NCBI GenBank assembly: GCA_005893305.1
Contig: VBOZ01000016.1
Location: forward strand, 14,453-63,622
Reading direction: 5' to 3'
Source: Candidatus Eisenbacteria bacterium
Lineage (GTDB): Bacteria > Eisenbacteria > RBG-16-71-46 > SZUA-252
DNA: 49,170 nucleotides
Part shown: positions 24,278-33,035 of the stretch, in pieces
How positions within the stretch are numbered: position 1 is the first letter of the stretch
Layout of the letters: each line of letters opens with the position of its first letter
The notes under the pieces: model-generated
Seen by the model: the letters and a program-made list of their open reading frames with translations, nothing else
What the model was told of the DNA's origin: nothing
Database searches by the model: none
Program-made: the position numbers and the translations under genes

Positions 24278-26236
24278 CTACGCGATACCGGTCGCCGATG
24301 CCTTCAGAACATCGCGCAGCTTCTCCAACAGCGCGTCAGCGTTGAATGGCTTCTGGATGAACGCGACGCGCGGGCCGAGGAGCGAGCCCAAAGCTTCCAC
24401 GTTCTTTCCAACATACCCCGACATCAGCAGCATGGGCAGATTGGGCCGGATCTTTGCCACTCGACGGGCCAGCTCTCGCCCGTTCAGGTTCGGCATGACG
24501 ACGTCCGTGACGACGGCGTCAATCACCGAACCGTCATTCTCGAGCATGGTCAAGGCCATTTCTCCGTTGTTCGCCTCAACCACGGTGTAGCCGTGGAGTC
24601 TTAATATCTCGCTCACCAAGCCGCGCAGCGAAGCATCATCGTCGACGACGAGAATCGCCTCCGTACCCCGGGCCGGCTGTGCGTGCGAAGCCGTGGACTT
24701 CGAGACTTCCTGACCGGCCGAGACCCTGGGGAAGTGGATCCGGAACGTTGTTCCTTGGCCCAGTTCGCTTTGAACCGCGATGTGACCTTCGCTTTGCTTC
24801 ACGATCCCGTGCACGGTCGAGAGCCCAAGGCCGGTGCCTCTCCCGAGCTCCTTCGTTGTGAAAAAAGGCTCGAAGATCCGCGATGACGTCTTGGCGTCCA
24901 TTCCGGAGCCGGTATCGGAAACCGTCAGAAGGACGTACGAGCCGGACGGAATCTCGGATCGGTCTCTGATCTCGACGTTCTCGGTCTCTATGGTGATCCG
25001 CCCCCCATCGGGCATCGCGTCACGAGCGTTGACGATTAGGTTCAATAGCACCTGCTCCACTTGGCCGGCGTCCGCCCGGAGCTGCCCCAACCCCTCGGCT
25101 GGCCGGAACCGAAGGTCGATGTCGGCGCCCAGAAGCCGGCTGAGCATCTTCTCCACGCCCTCGATGACCTCGTTCAGGTCGAGGACCCGAGGCTCCAGAA
25201 CTTGCTGGCGGCTGAAGGCGAGTAATTGCCGGGTCAGATTGGCGGCCCGCTCGCCGGCTTTCACGACCTCCGCGAGATCACGCAGCACCGGATGTCCCGC
25301 CTGCAGTCGTGCTTGTGCGAGTTGGCAGTAGCCCGAGATCACGGTCAGCAGGTTGTTGAAATCGTGCGCCACACCGGCCGCCAGGAGGCCCATGGCCTCC
25401 ATTTTTTGAGCCTGCTGAAACTGTCGCTCGAGCTGCTTGAGCTCGGTCACGTCCCGCATCGTGATCACGGCGCCAAGCTTCTCCCCGCCGTCATCGATGA
25501 TCGGCTGACCGCTGACCACCATCACGTGCGCGGCGCCCTCCCGGTGGCGGATCGTGATCTCCGCATGGCGCAGATGCTCGCCCTGCAGGGCGCGATGAAG
25601 CGGGATCTCCTCGGTGGTGAGGGGAGTCTCTCCGTCGGCCTGGTAGAGCTTGTATTGGCTCGCCCACTGCTCCGGGGGTATCGACTGCTCCTCCAGGCCG
25701 TGCAGCTCCCGGGTCGCGCGGTTGAAGAGCGTGAGCGTCCCATCCTGGTCGCAGGCCACGACGCCGGCATCAAGACTGTCAAGCAGGGCTCGGAGGAATT
25801 TGCGCTCGCGTTCGAGAGTCACCTCAGTCTGGTGCCGGGTCTTCCGCTCGTTGGCTTCCTCCACGGCGCGCCGCACCGCCGGCGCCAGACGAGTGAGACG
25901 ACTCTTCAACACATAGTCGGTTGCCCCGCCGCGCAGGCTCTCGATCGCGGCTTCCTCGCCCATCGTTCCCGAGACGAGGATGAACGGCGTGTTGGGCTGA
26001 ACGCGGGAGGCGATCGCCAGCGCCGAGAGCCCGTCGAAGCCGGGTAGTCCGTAATCGGAGAGGATGAGATCGATATCTGCCCGCTCCAGCGCGCGGACGA
26101 ACTCATCCTTGGTGGAAACGCTCGCGACCTCGCAGTGGACGCCCTGCTGCTTCAGGGTCGCGCGGACGATCAATTTGTCGTTCGGATCGTCCTCGAGGTG
26201 GACGATTTGTAGCGGTCGTTCCACGGCGTCACTCAT
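24278..26236 (-). CDS. Hybrid sensor histidine kinase (REC-PAS-HisKA-HATPase-REC)
   Basis: This is a 652-residue soluble kinase. A receiver domain (about 8-125, Asp in LILSDYGLPG) is followed by a PAS domain (about 145-270), HisKA with 'AAGVAHDFNNLLTVISGY' near 300 and an ATPase domain (G boxes DTGSGMD and GTGLGLS). A second receiver follows (about 530-645, Asp in AVVTDVVMPNLNG). The ATG overlaps the TGA of the membrane kinase gene upstream (ATGA), so the two are made together. The N-terminal receiver may accept phosphate from that kinase. No output DNA-binding domain is present. Confidence 0.92.
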   Translation of the reverse strand: MSDAVERPLQIVHLEDDPNDKLIVRATLKQQGVHCEVASVSTKDEFVRALERADIDLILSDYGLPGFDGLSALAIASRVQPNTPFILVSGTMGEEAAIESLRGGATDYVLKSRLTRLAPAVRRAVEEANERKTRHQTEVTLERERKFLRALLDSLDAGVVACDQDGTLTLFNRATRELHGLEEQSIPPEQWASQYKLYQADGETPLTTEEIPLHRALQGEHLRHAEITIRHREGAAHVMVVSGQPIIDDGGEKLGAVITMRDVTELKQLERQFQQAQKMEAMGLLAAGVAHDFNNLLTVISGYCQLAQARLQAGHPVLRDLAEVVKAGERAANLTRQLLAFSRQQVLEPRVLDLNEVIEGVEKMLSRLLGADIDLRFRPAEGLGQLRADAGQVEQVLLNLIVNARDAMPDGGRITIETENVEIRDRSEIPSGSYVLLTVSDTGSGMDAKTSSRIFEPFFTTKELGRGTGLGLSTVHGIVKQSEGHIAVQSELGQGTTFRIHFPRVSAGQEVSKSTASHAQPARGTEAILVVDDDASLRGLVSEILRLHGYTVVEANNGEMALTMLENDGSVIDAVVTDVVMPNLNGRELARRVAKIRPNLPMLLMSGYVGKNVEALGSLLGPRVAFIQKPFNADALLEKLRDVLKASATGIA

Positions 26237-28608
26237 GCCGCCGCCTCGTTCAGAGCAACGGCCGAGGCACGAGGAAAGGCCACATAGAACGTCGCGCCGC
26301 AGTCCACCGCTCCTTCCGCCCAGGTCCGTCCGCCATGCCGGTGGATGACACGCCGGACCGTCGCGAGGCCGATGCCGGTTCCTTCAAACTCCTCGTCGCT
26401 GTGGAGCCGCTGGAATACGCCGAACAGCTTGTGCGCGTAGGCCATGTCGAAACCGACTCCATTGTCCCGGACGTAGAGGACCAGTTCGTCCTCGGACTCG
26501 CGGTTCCCCACCTCGATCCGGGCACTTGCGGCGTGGCCCGTGTACTTGACCGCATTCGCGAGCAGATTGGTGAACACGACCCGTAGCATCCGTTCGTCGC
26601 CGTGAATCGTCGGCAGTCCGTTGATCTGCCATTCGATCCCTCTTCCGTTCGTCTCCGCAGCGAGAGTCTCCCGCACCTCGGTCACCAGCCGGCCGAGATC
26701 AACGATCGTGTTCTGCATTTGGGTTCGGCTCATCCGCGAAAACGAGAGCAAGTCGTCGATCAGCTGCCCCATCTCCTTCGCGGAGCTGCCAATGGCATCC
26801 AGGTAGCGCCGCGCGGTCTCATCGAGATTCGCGCGGGCGTGGCGCGCCAGGAGATCGGCGAATCCATTGATGTGGCGGAGGGGCGCTCGAAGGTCGTGGG
26901 ATACGGAATAGCTGAAGGCTTCGAGCTCCTTGTTCGCGGCTTCCAGGTCCTCCGTGCGCCGGCGGATTCCTTCGTTCAGTCGCCCCATCTCCCGATCGGC
27001 TTCCTTGCGGGCGGTGATGTCCTCTGAAATCCCGAGCAGGTAGTGCGCCACTCCCTGCGAATCGAGAATCGGGACCTTCTTGGTGTGAAGGATCCTCGTT
27101 CCGCCCGACGCCGTCTGTACCGGTTCCTCGGGAATGTCCAGCAGCTCCTGGCTCGAGAGGACCGACCGGTCCTTCGCGGTGAAGAAATCGGCTTGCTCCC
27201 TGGGGAAGAGGTCGTAATCGTTTCTTCCGATGAGCTTCTCCCGCGCGATGCCGAGCAGCTCCTCGCCGGCCCGGTTCATCCGCACGAATCTCAGCTCCTC
27301 GGCGTCCTTCACGAAGACCATGGTCGGCAGGTTCTCAAAGATCGAGTCGAGGAACAGCCGCATGCGCTCGACCTCGAGCTCCGCACGCCGCTTGCCGCTG
27401 AGATCGACGATGAACGCGACCACCTCGCCGTCCGAGCCGGGGACGCTCGCGGCCCCGACGAGCGCGGGCACGCGGGTGCCGTCCGGGCGCATGTACTCCT
27501 TCTCGAAGGGCGTCGCGATATCGCGCTCGGCGAGCTCGCGAATCGCCGTTTCGGTCCTGCTGAGCCACTCCGGCGGAGTGACCAGTTCGGTGCGGAACGG
27601 TAGATCTTCCGGGCGGCGCCCAATCATGGCGAGGAACGCAGCGTTGGCCTCGGTGATCAAGCCGTCCCGGTTCGCGGTGAGCACTCCGACGAGGTTCGAG
27701 TGGAGGAAGAGAGTCTGACGCTCGAGGCTTCTCTTGAGCGCCTCGTCGGACCGGGCCCGCTCGCGGTCCGCCTCATCCAGACGTCGCCCGGTCACAGCCA
27801 CAAGCCAGACCAGAATGCCGACGATGACCAACATCAGAAGCCCGGTCCCAATTTCCAATCCGAACAAGCCTGCCCGCTGGCCCAGTATCCGGAGCCAGCC
27901 GAGGAGCAGGGGCAGGAGGATGGCGCTAGGAAGCACACGTCTCGCCAGGACGCCGCCCGGTGAGTTGCTCAACACGAGCCCGCAGAGCCCCCGGTCGGGT
28001 CGGGACACGAGCATCGCCGTTCCGAGCAGAAGAAACGCCACCGAGCTGTTGAACGCCATGAGGCCGTGGAGCGGAGAGGCGGCGTAGATGTAGCCGATGA
28101 GCGCCATCAGCGAGACCGCCAAACCGGCGAGGGCTAAGGGCCCGCCCGGGCTCCAGCGGCGGCCCGGGCGGAAGTCGAGCAGGAGGAGGCCCGCGCCGTT
28201 GCAGACGCACGCGAACGACGAGAAGAAACCCATTCGGGAGGGGACCGGCGAAGCAAGGACTTGTGAACGAAGGATTACTTGGTCCAGATGCAGCTCGATT
28301 CCGAAGATGATCGAGAGGAGCCGAACCGCCCCGATTCCCACGAGGAGGGCGGCGCATCCCTGAGCCGATCTCTTCGTGAGTCGTCCCGGGTGCGACCGCC
28401 GCAGGAACCAAAGTGACACGGCCGCGAGGAGTATGCAGACGGCCGTCAACGGGTTCATCGCCGGGTTCCCGGGCAGAACATCGGTCAGGGCGAGGGTCCC
28501 GGTCTGCCAACCGACCAGGGCCAAGGCGGCGATGGCAAAGGCGCTCACGCAGGCGGCGCCGCTCATCGTCTCTAGGAGCGAATTCAAACGGGGTCCGGGA
28601 CGCGTCAT
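26233..28608 (-). CDS. Membrane PAS sensor histidine kinase (phytochrome-type HisKA)
   Basis: This 791-residue kinase starts at an ATG with AGGAG 8 nt upstream; a TTG two codons earlier is less likely. About eight hydrophobic helices occupy residues 15-265. PAS domains lie about 295-405 and 415-535. HisKA has 'FSYSVSHDLRAPLRHINGF', the form common in phytochrome-like kinases, and the ATPase domain ends 'GTGIGLATVRRVIHRHGGR'. No GAF/PHY chromophore domain is seen, so light sensing is not claimed. It is the first gene of a two-kinase operon, and its cognate receiver is probably in the next gene. Confidence 0.9.
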   Translation of the reverse strand: MTRPGPRLNSLLETMSGAACVSAFAIAALALVGWQTGTLALTDVLPGNPAMNPLTAVCILLAAVSLWFLRRSHPGRLTKRSAQGCAALLVGIGAVRLLSIIFGIELHLDQVILRSQVLASPVPSRMGFFSSFACVCNGAGLLLLDFRPGRRWSPGGPLALAGLAVSLMALIGYIYAASPLHGLMAFNSSVAFLLLGTAMLVSRPDRGLCGLVLSNSPGGVLARRVLPSAILLPLLLGWLRILGQRAGLFGLEIGTGLLMLVIVGILVWLVAVTGRRLDEADRERARSDEALKRSLERQTLFLHSNLVGVLTANRDGLITEANAAFLAMIGRRPEDLPFRTELVTPPEWLSRTETAIRELAERDIATPFEKEYMRPDGTRVPALVGAASVPGSDGEVVAFIVDLSGKRRAELEVERMRLFLDSIFENLPTMVFVKDAEELRFVRMNRAGEELLGIAREKLIGRNDYDLFPREQADFFTAKDRSVLSSQELLDIPEEPVQTASGGTRILHTKKVPILDSQGVAHYLLGISEDITARKEADREMGRLNEGIRRRTEDLEAANKELEAFSYSVSHDLRAPLRHINGFADLLARHARANLDETARRYLDAIGSSAKEMGQLIDDLLSFSRMSRTQMQNTIVDLGRLVTEVRETLAAETNGRGIEWQINGLPTIHGDERMLRVVFTNLLANAVKYTGHAASARIEVGNRESEDELVLYVRDNGVGFDMAYAHKLFGVFQRLHSDEEFEGTGIGLATVRRVIHRHGGRTWAEGAVDCGATFYVAFPRASAVALNEAAA

Positions 28609-28735
28609 CCTCAATCTCCTGGGGGGGTTCGCTCAAAAGTATCGACCAGGCCGAGACCTGACTTGAGCCTGCCGTGGTGCGGGTGGGGAGGGGGTTGGCG
28701 GCTGTCGGATGGCGGCCGGAGGGCCGGCTGGGCGC

Positions 28736-29860
28736 CTACACCCGGCCCATGAGCCTCAAGTATTCCCTATCCCATGCGGCAGGAATGCTTTCCCGGGGCG
28801 AGTAGGGGCCGGGGGTGTAGCGGCGGGAGCCGACGCCTAGCTGGCTGCGCTCCACGATGTCCCAATCCTGGCGGTTCGTGAGGTCCCAGAACTCGATCGC
28901 GTCTTGAATGTTGTTCTTGGGATCGGCAACGGTGTCGGGATGGAACAGCCACTCCGATTCCACGCGCGTCCGGTTCGACGCGACCGGGTGGACGAGGTAG
29001 TAATTGACGTAGTCGGGGTGGAGGCTGAGCAGCAGATTCGGCATCAGCGTGTAGTAGTAGGCGCGCCGTCGATCCGACTCCGGAATGTCGCCGCTCACGA
29101 TCCGGCCGCACGCGCGGCCGCTCATCGTCGCGCTCACGTTCGGCGGCTTGATCTCCATGTACCCGCCGAGAAACGGCCCCTCGGTGAGGTCGTTCGCGCC
29201 GCTCTGGTACGGTAGCACCGTGGCGAGCTTCGGATGGATGGTCGGACAGTGGAGGCACTCGGAGTAGTTCTGGAACACGAGCTTCCAGTTCGCCCCGACG
29301 TCGTAGACGGCACGATGTCCCACCTGAAGCCTTTCCAGACCGAAACGATCGAGGCGGCCCCGCATCGGTGCCCAGACCTTCTCGAACGGCTCGGGGTCGC
29401 GCGCGATGTTCACGAAGAGGAATCCCCCCCATTCCGCGAGAGCAGCCGCGTGGAGCGGGTATTCGCCCCTATCGAATCCTTCCACCTCCTGCATTCCCGG
29501 GGCGCCGACGAGGGCACCGTCGAGGGCATACGTCCAGGCGTGGTAGGGACACTGGATCGCCGCGTTGAAATGGCCCGAGTCCTCGCGGCAGATCCGCGTG
29601 CCGCGGTGCCTGCAGACATTGAAGAACGCGCGCGGAGTCCCCTTCCCGTCGCGCAAAACGACGATCGACTCCCCGGCGATCTCGCGCACGAAGTAATCGC
29701 CGGGCTTCTCGAGGCGGGAGGCGCGGCCGACGCAATTCCAGGTCTTCGCGAAGAGGCGCTCCATCTCGTCGGCGAGGATCGCCGGCGCGGTGTAGAGCAC
29801 TCCCGGGAGCGTCTTCGAGCCCTCTCGATACGTCGTGGCCGTCGGACGAAATTCGGTCAT
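28736..29860 (-). CDS. Rieske non-heme iron oxygenase, alpha subunit
   Basis: This 374-residue oxygenase has a Rieske [2Fe-2S] site with C83/H85 and C104/H107 (CRHRGT, CPYHAW). Its catalytic domain has the mononuclear iron ligands H204 and H209 in 'SECLHCPTIHP'. The segment 'NWKLVFQNYSECLHC' resembles quaternary-amine oxygenases such as glycine-betaine, carnitine and stachydrine demethylases more than aromatic dioxygenases. The ATG at 29860 overlaps the stop of the flavoprotein gene and follows a purine-rich AAGGGGAACGGGG. No ferredoxin or reductase gene is adjacent. It is the last gene of the operon; substrate is inferred, not shown. Confidence 0.9.
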   Translation of the reverse strand: MTEFRPTATTYREGSKTLPGVLYTAPAILADEMERLFAKTWNCVGRASRLEKPGDYFVREIAGESIVVLRDGKGTPRAFFNVCRHRGTRICREDSGHFNAAIQCPYHAWTYALDGALVGAPGMQEVEGFDRGEYPLHAAALAEWGGFLFVNIARDPEPFEKVWAPMRGRLDRFGLERLQVGHRAVYDVGANWKLVFQNYSECLHCPTIHPKLATVLPYQSGANDLTEGPFLGGYMEIKPPNVSATMSGRACGRIVSGDIPESDRRRAYYYTLMPNLLLSLHPDYVNYYLVHPVASNRTRVESEWLFHPDTVADPKNNIQDAIEFWDLTNRQDWDIVERSQLGVGSRRYTPGPYSPRESIPAAWDREYLRLMGRV

Positions 29861-31455
29861 GAAGCCCCGTTCCCCTTGCGTCGGTCGGCGAGAAGCCGCC
29901 GCGCCGCGAGCCACCCGGGTCCGCCCAGGACGCCGGGCCCCGGGTGGGTCCCCGCTCCACCGAGATAAAGTCGCGCGATCGGCGTGGCGTGCTGGCCCCA
30001 GCCGGCGACCGGTCTCATAAAGAGTATCTGGTCGAGGCCCAGCTCACCATGAGTAGCCGCGCCTTCCCGGAGGCCGAATTGCCGCTCGAGATCGAGCGGG
30101 GACCATGCCGTCCGGTGGAGCACGGAAGACGCGAAGCCGGGCGCCACCGCCTCGATCGCGGCGGTGATCGAATCGGCGAGGGCATCGCGGCGCGACGCAT
30201 CCCAGGACGCGGCGCCCGCCAAGCGATAGGGCGCGTACTGGACGCGGGCCGCGAGGACGTGCTTGCCCTGAGGAGCGAGATCGGGCCAGAGGAGCGTGGG
30301 CACGGTCACCTCGACATGAGGCTTCTCCGAGACGGCGCCGTACTTGGCCGCGTCGGCCGCGCGCTCGAGCGATTCCACGTGCGGCGTCAGGGTGACGATG
30401 CCTGCGAGCGCCTCCGCGGCGAGACCGGGAACGCGCGGCAGGGCCCCCAGCGCATAGAGCACGACGGCGGTGCAGCCGCGGAATCGGATATTCCGAACCG
30501 CGTGGATGAACTCCGGATCGAGCCAGACCGGGTCAACCCAATCGAGAAACGTGCGCGCGGGATCGGCGGTCGAGAGCACGTACCTCGAGTCGATCACCTC
30601 CCCACCCTCGAGCACCACCCCGGCGACCGCGTCGTCCTTCACCTGGACGCGCGCGACCGGGGCGCCGGTGCGAACGGTAACGCCGGCCCTGCGGGCCGCC
30701 TGCTCCGCCGCCTCGGTGAACGCGGCGGGTCCGGCCCGCCACGGCACGCGGCCCCGCACCAAGCCAGCGGGCGCCCCGACCAGGTAGTGGAGCAGGACGA
30801 AGCCGGTGCCGCCGGAGCGCGGGCCCTGCTGGAAGTCCTGAATTCCTCCCGCGGCCACCGCGGCCTTGAGCGGCGCGCTCTCGAACCAGTCGTCCAGAAG
30901 CTCCCACACCGACATCGGGAGCGTTCGGAGGAACTCGATCATGTCGACGCGCCCCAAAGCCCGGAACTTCCGGCCGACCCCGAGCAGCGGAAGGAGGTCG
31001 CCGAGCGCACGCGCGTCGATGTCCGGAGCAGGCGTCTGGTAGAGGACCTCGAGGAACCCTGCCAGCTTCCGGATGCGCGTCGTGAAGGCCGGCCATTTCG
31101 CGGCATCCCCTGGCGAGTGAGCGCGGATTGCCTCTGCGGCGCGGGAGACGTCGCGTGAAAGGGTGAGGAACTTCCCGGGCTCCACCGCGACCGACAGCGG
31201 CGCGTCCGAGGCCGCGCGCTCGATGGCGCTCAGCCGGAGGGCTTTGGCGACCGTCGGAGGCAGCCAGCCGGGATCCGACCCAAGCGGAGCGGCCCGAAAC
31301 CCAGGCGCGAACTCCACGACGGCGCCCTGGCCGCCGGCCGCCTCTCCCCCCTCGAGCAAGAGGACGCGGAGCCCGGCATCGCCCAGCGTCGCGGCGGCGG
31401 TGAGCCCGTTCGCTCCCGCGCCGATCACGATGGCGTCGTATCTCTGCGCCGTCAT
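29857..31455 (-). CDS. FAD-dependent oxidoreductase, PYROXD2/phytoene-desaturase-like (copy 1)
   Basis: It is 532 residues from an ATG with GAGGAG 8 nt upstream. The Rossmann dinucleotide motif is 'VIGAGANGLTAAATLGDAG' followed by LLLEGGEAAGG. The C-terminal FAD contact is 'YLGGAGTHPGPGVLGGPG'. The family (COG1233) covers carotene desaturases and related amine or alkane oxidases. Similarity to the next flavoprotein, such as 'GGT...LLHY', 'KYG..S..P..EV..P' and 'QYAPY.L', shows a gene duplication. A frame extending to 31782 runs through the neighbour gene and is rejected. It overlaps copy 2 and the Rieske gene by 4 bp each, so a joint pathway is likely. Confidence 0.88.
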   Translation of the reverse strand: MTAQRYDAIVIGAGANGLTAAATLGDAGLRVLLLEGGEAAGGQGAVVEFAPGFRAAPLGSDPGWLPPTVAKALRLSAIERAASDAPLSVAVEPGKFLTLSRDVSRAAEAIRAHSPGDAAKWPAFTTRIRKLAGFLEVLYQTPAPDIDARALGDLLPLLGVGRKFRALGRVDMIEFLRTLPMSVWELLDDWFESAPLKAAVAAGGIQDFQQGPRSGGTGFVLLHYLVGAPAGLVRGRVPWRAGPAAFTEAAEQAARRAGVTVRTGAPVARVQVKDDAVAGVVLEGGEVIDSRYVLSTADPARTFLDWVDPVWLDPEFIHAVRNIRFRGCTAVVLYALGALPRVPGLAAEALAGIVTLTPHVESLERAADAAKYGAVSEKPHVEVTVPTLLWPDLAPQGKHVLAARVQYAPYRLAGAASWDASRRDALADSITAAIEAVAPGFASSVLHRTAWSPLDLERQFGLREGAATHGELGLDQILFMRPVAGWGQHATPIARLYLGGAGTHPGPGVLGGPGWLAARRLLADRRKGNGAS

Positions 31456-33035
31456 TGCCGGCTCCTCAAGATCTCGAGGGCCGCGAGCCTTCCCGATGCG
31501 CCCATGATCCCCCCGCCGGGGTGGGTTCCCGCCCCGCATTGCCAGTAGCCGTGGATCGGGGTGCGGTACTTCGCCCACTCCGGGACCGGCCGGAGGAAGA
31601 AGAGCTGCTGGAGCGCCAGCTCGCCCTGGAAGATGTTCCCCTCGGAGAGGCCCGTGATGCGCTCGATGTCGGCGGGCGTCAGCACCTGGCGGTGGAGGAT
31701 CAATGATTTGATGTTCGGGGCGTAGCGCTCCAGGGTGTTGACCACCGCGTCCCCGAACGCCTCGCGCTTCGCGTCGGTCCATCCGCCGTTCAGGGCGTAG
31801 GGCGCGTACTGGACGAAGATGCTCATGACGTGCTTCCCCGGCGGCGCCATGCCGGGATCGATCATCGACGGGATCACGATGTCCATGTACGGATTCCGCG
31901 AGAATTCCCCGTACTTGGCGTCGTCGTAAGCGCGCTCCAGGTATTCAATGCTGGGACTGATGGAGACCGCGCCGCGAAGGTGCGGACCCTTCCCAGGAAG
32001 GCAAGTGAAGTCGGGGAGGCCGGACAGGGCGAGGTTCACCTTCCCCGAGGAGCCGCGGAACTTGTAGCGGCGCACTCCTTCGAGGAGCTCAGCCGGAAGC
32101 GACCCCGGCTCGACGAGGCGCGTGAACGTGAGGCGGGGATCGAGCCCCGATACGACGAGGTCCGCGGCGATCTCTTCCCCGCTCGCGAGCGCGACGCCTG
32201 TCGCGCGCCCGTTCCGGACGATCACGCGCTCGACGGCCGCGTCGGTGCGGATTTCGGCGCCGGCCGCGCGCGCCGCGCCGGCGATCGCGTTGCTGATCCC
32301 TCCCGTGCCCCCCTTCTGGAAGCCCCATGCGCGGAACGCTCCGTCGATCTCGCCCATGTAGTGATGAAGCAGCACGTAGGCCGAACCGGGCGAGCGCGGC
32401 CCCAGGAATGTCCCGATGATGCCGCTGGCCGATTTCGTCGCCTTGAGCGGCCCGAACTCGAACCACTCGTCGAGATAGTCCGCGCTGCTCATCGTCATGA
32501 GCTTGTGGAGCGCGTGGAAGCGCTCGGCCCCGAGCGAGCGGAAATGCCCGCCCAGCTTGAGGAGCCCGCGCAGATCCGACGGCGCGAGCGACGCCGGGTC
32601 CGGCGGGACCATGCCGATGATCGGCTTCACCGCCATGGCCATGTGGTGCATGAGCCGTCCGAAGACCGACGCGGCATCCGCGTCGCGCGGGGAGTGGCGC
32701 TCGAGCTCTCGCCGCGTCTCGTCCGGGTCCGACCACGACCCAAGATAGTCCCCATTGTCCATCGGGGTGATCGTGCTCTCGAGCGGCAGGATCTGGAGCC
32801 CGTGCCGCGGAAGGTCGAGGTCCCGGATGATCTCGGGGCGCAGGAGGCTGACCACGTACGAAAAGACCGAGAACTTGAATCCGGGGAAAACCTCCTCGGT
32901 CACGGCGGCGCCGCCGATGAGCGGCCGCCTCTCGAGCACGAGGGTCTTCTTGCCCGCGCGCGCGAGATAGGCGGCCGCGACCAATCCGTTGTGCCCGCCC
33001 CCGATGAGGACGGCGTCGTATCGCGGGGCGCTCAT
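31452..33035 (-). CDS. FAD-dependent oxidoreductase, PYROXD2/phytoene-desaturase-like (copy 2)
   Basis: This 527-residue protein has the N-terminal motif 'GGGHNGLVAAAYLARAGKK' and 'VLERRPLIGGAA', then 'GAGTHPGGGIMGASGR' at the end. 'GGGHNGLVAAAYL' is especially close to the PYROXD2 branch. The start overlaps the stop of the GcvT-like gene (ATGA). Two paralogous flavoproteins in one operon could form a heterodimer or act on successive intermediates. A larger ORF from 34265 joins shadow sequence of the GcvT-like gene and is not real. Sequence alone does not give the substrate. Confidence 0.9.
   Translation of the reverse strand: MSAPRYDAVLIGGGHNGLVAAAYLARAGKKTLVLERRPLIGGAAVTEEVFPGFKFSVFSYVVSLLRPEIIRDLDLPRHGLQILPLESTITPMDNGDYLGSWSDPDETRRELERHSPRDADAASVFGRLMHHMAMAVKPIIGMVPPDPASLAPSDLRGLLKLGGHFRSLGAERFHALHKLMTMSSADYLDEWFEFGPLKATKSASGIIGTFLGPRSPGSAYVLLHHYMGEIDGAFRAWGFQKGGTGGISNAIAGAARAAGAEIRTDAAVERVIVRNGRATGVALASGEEIAADLVVSGLDPRLTFTRLVEPGSLPAELLEGVRRYKFRGSSGKVNLALSGLPDFTCLPGKGPHLRGAVSISPSIEYLERAYDDAKYGEFSRNPYMDIVIPSMIDPGMAPPGKHVMSIFVQYAPYALNGGWTDAKREAFGDAVVNTLERYAPNIKSLILHRQVLTPADIERITGLSEGNIFQGELALQQLFFLRPVPEWAKYRTPIHGYWQCGAGTHPGGGIMGASGRLAALEILRSRQ

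Noticed and set aside
24278-28608. Bacteriophytochrome photosensing system
   Set aside because: The HisKA type resembles phytochrome kinases, but no bilin-binding GAF or PHY domain is present.
28615-28735. GC-rich hairpin downstream of the membrane kinase and Rieske genes as a terminator
   Set aside because: Several short overlapping GGCCGG repeats allow weak folds, but none has a long stem or T-tract.
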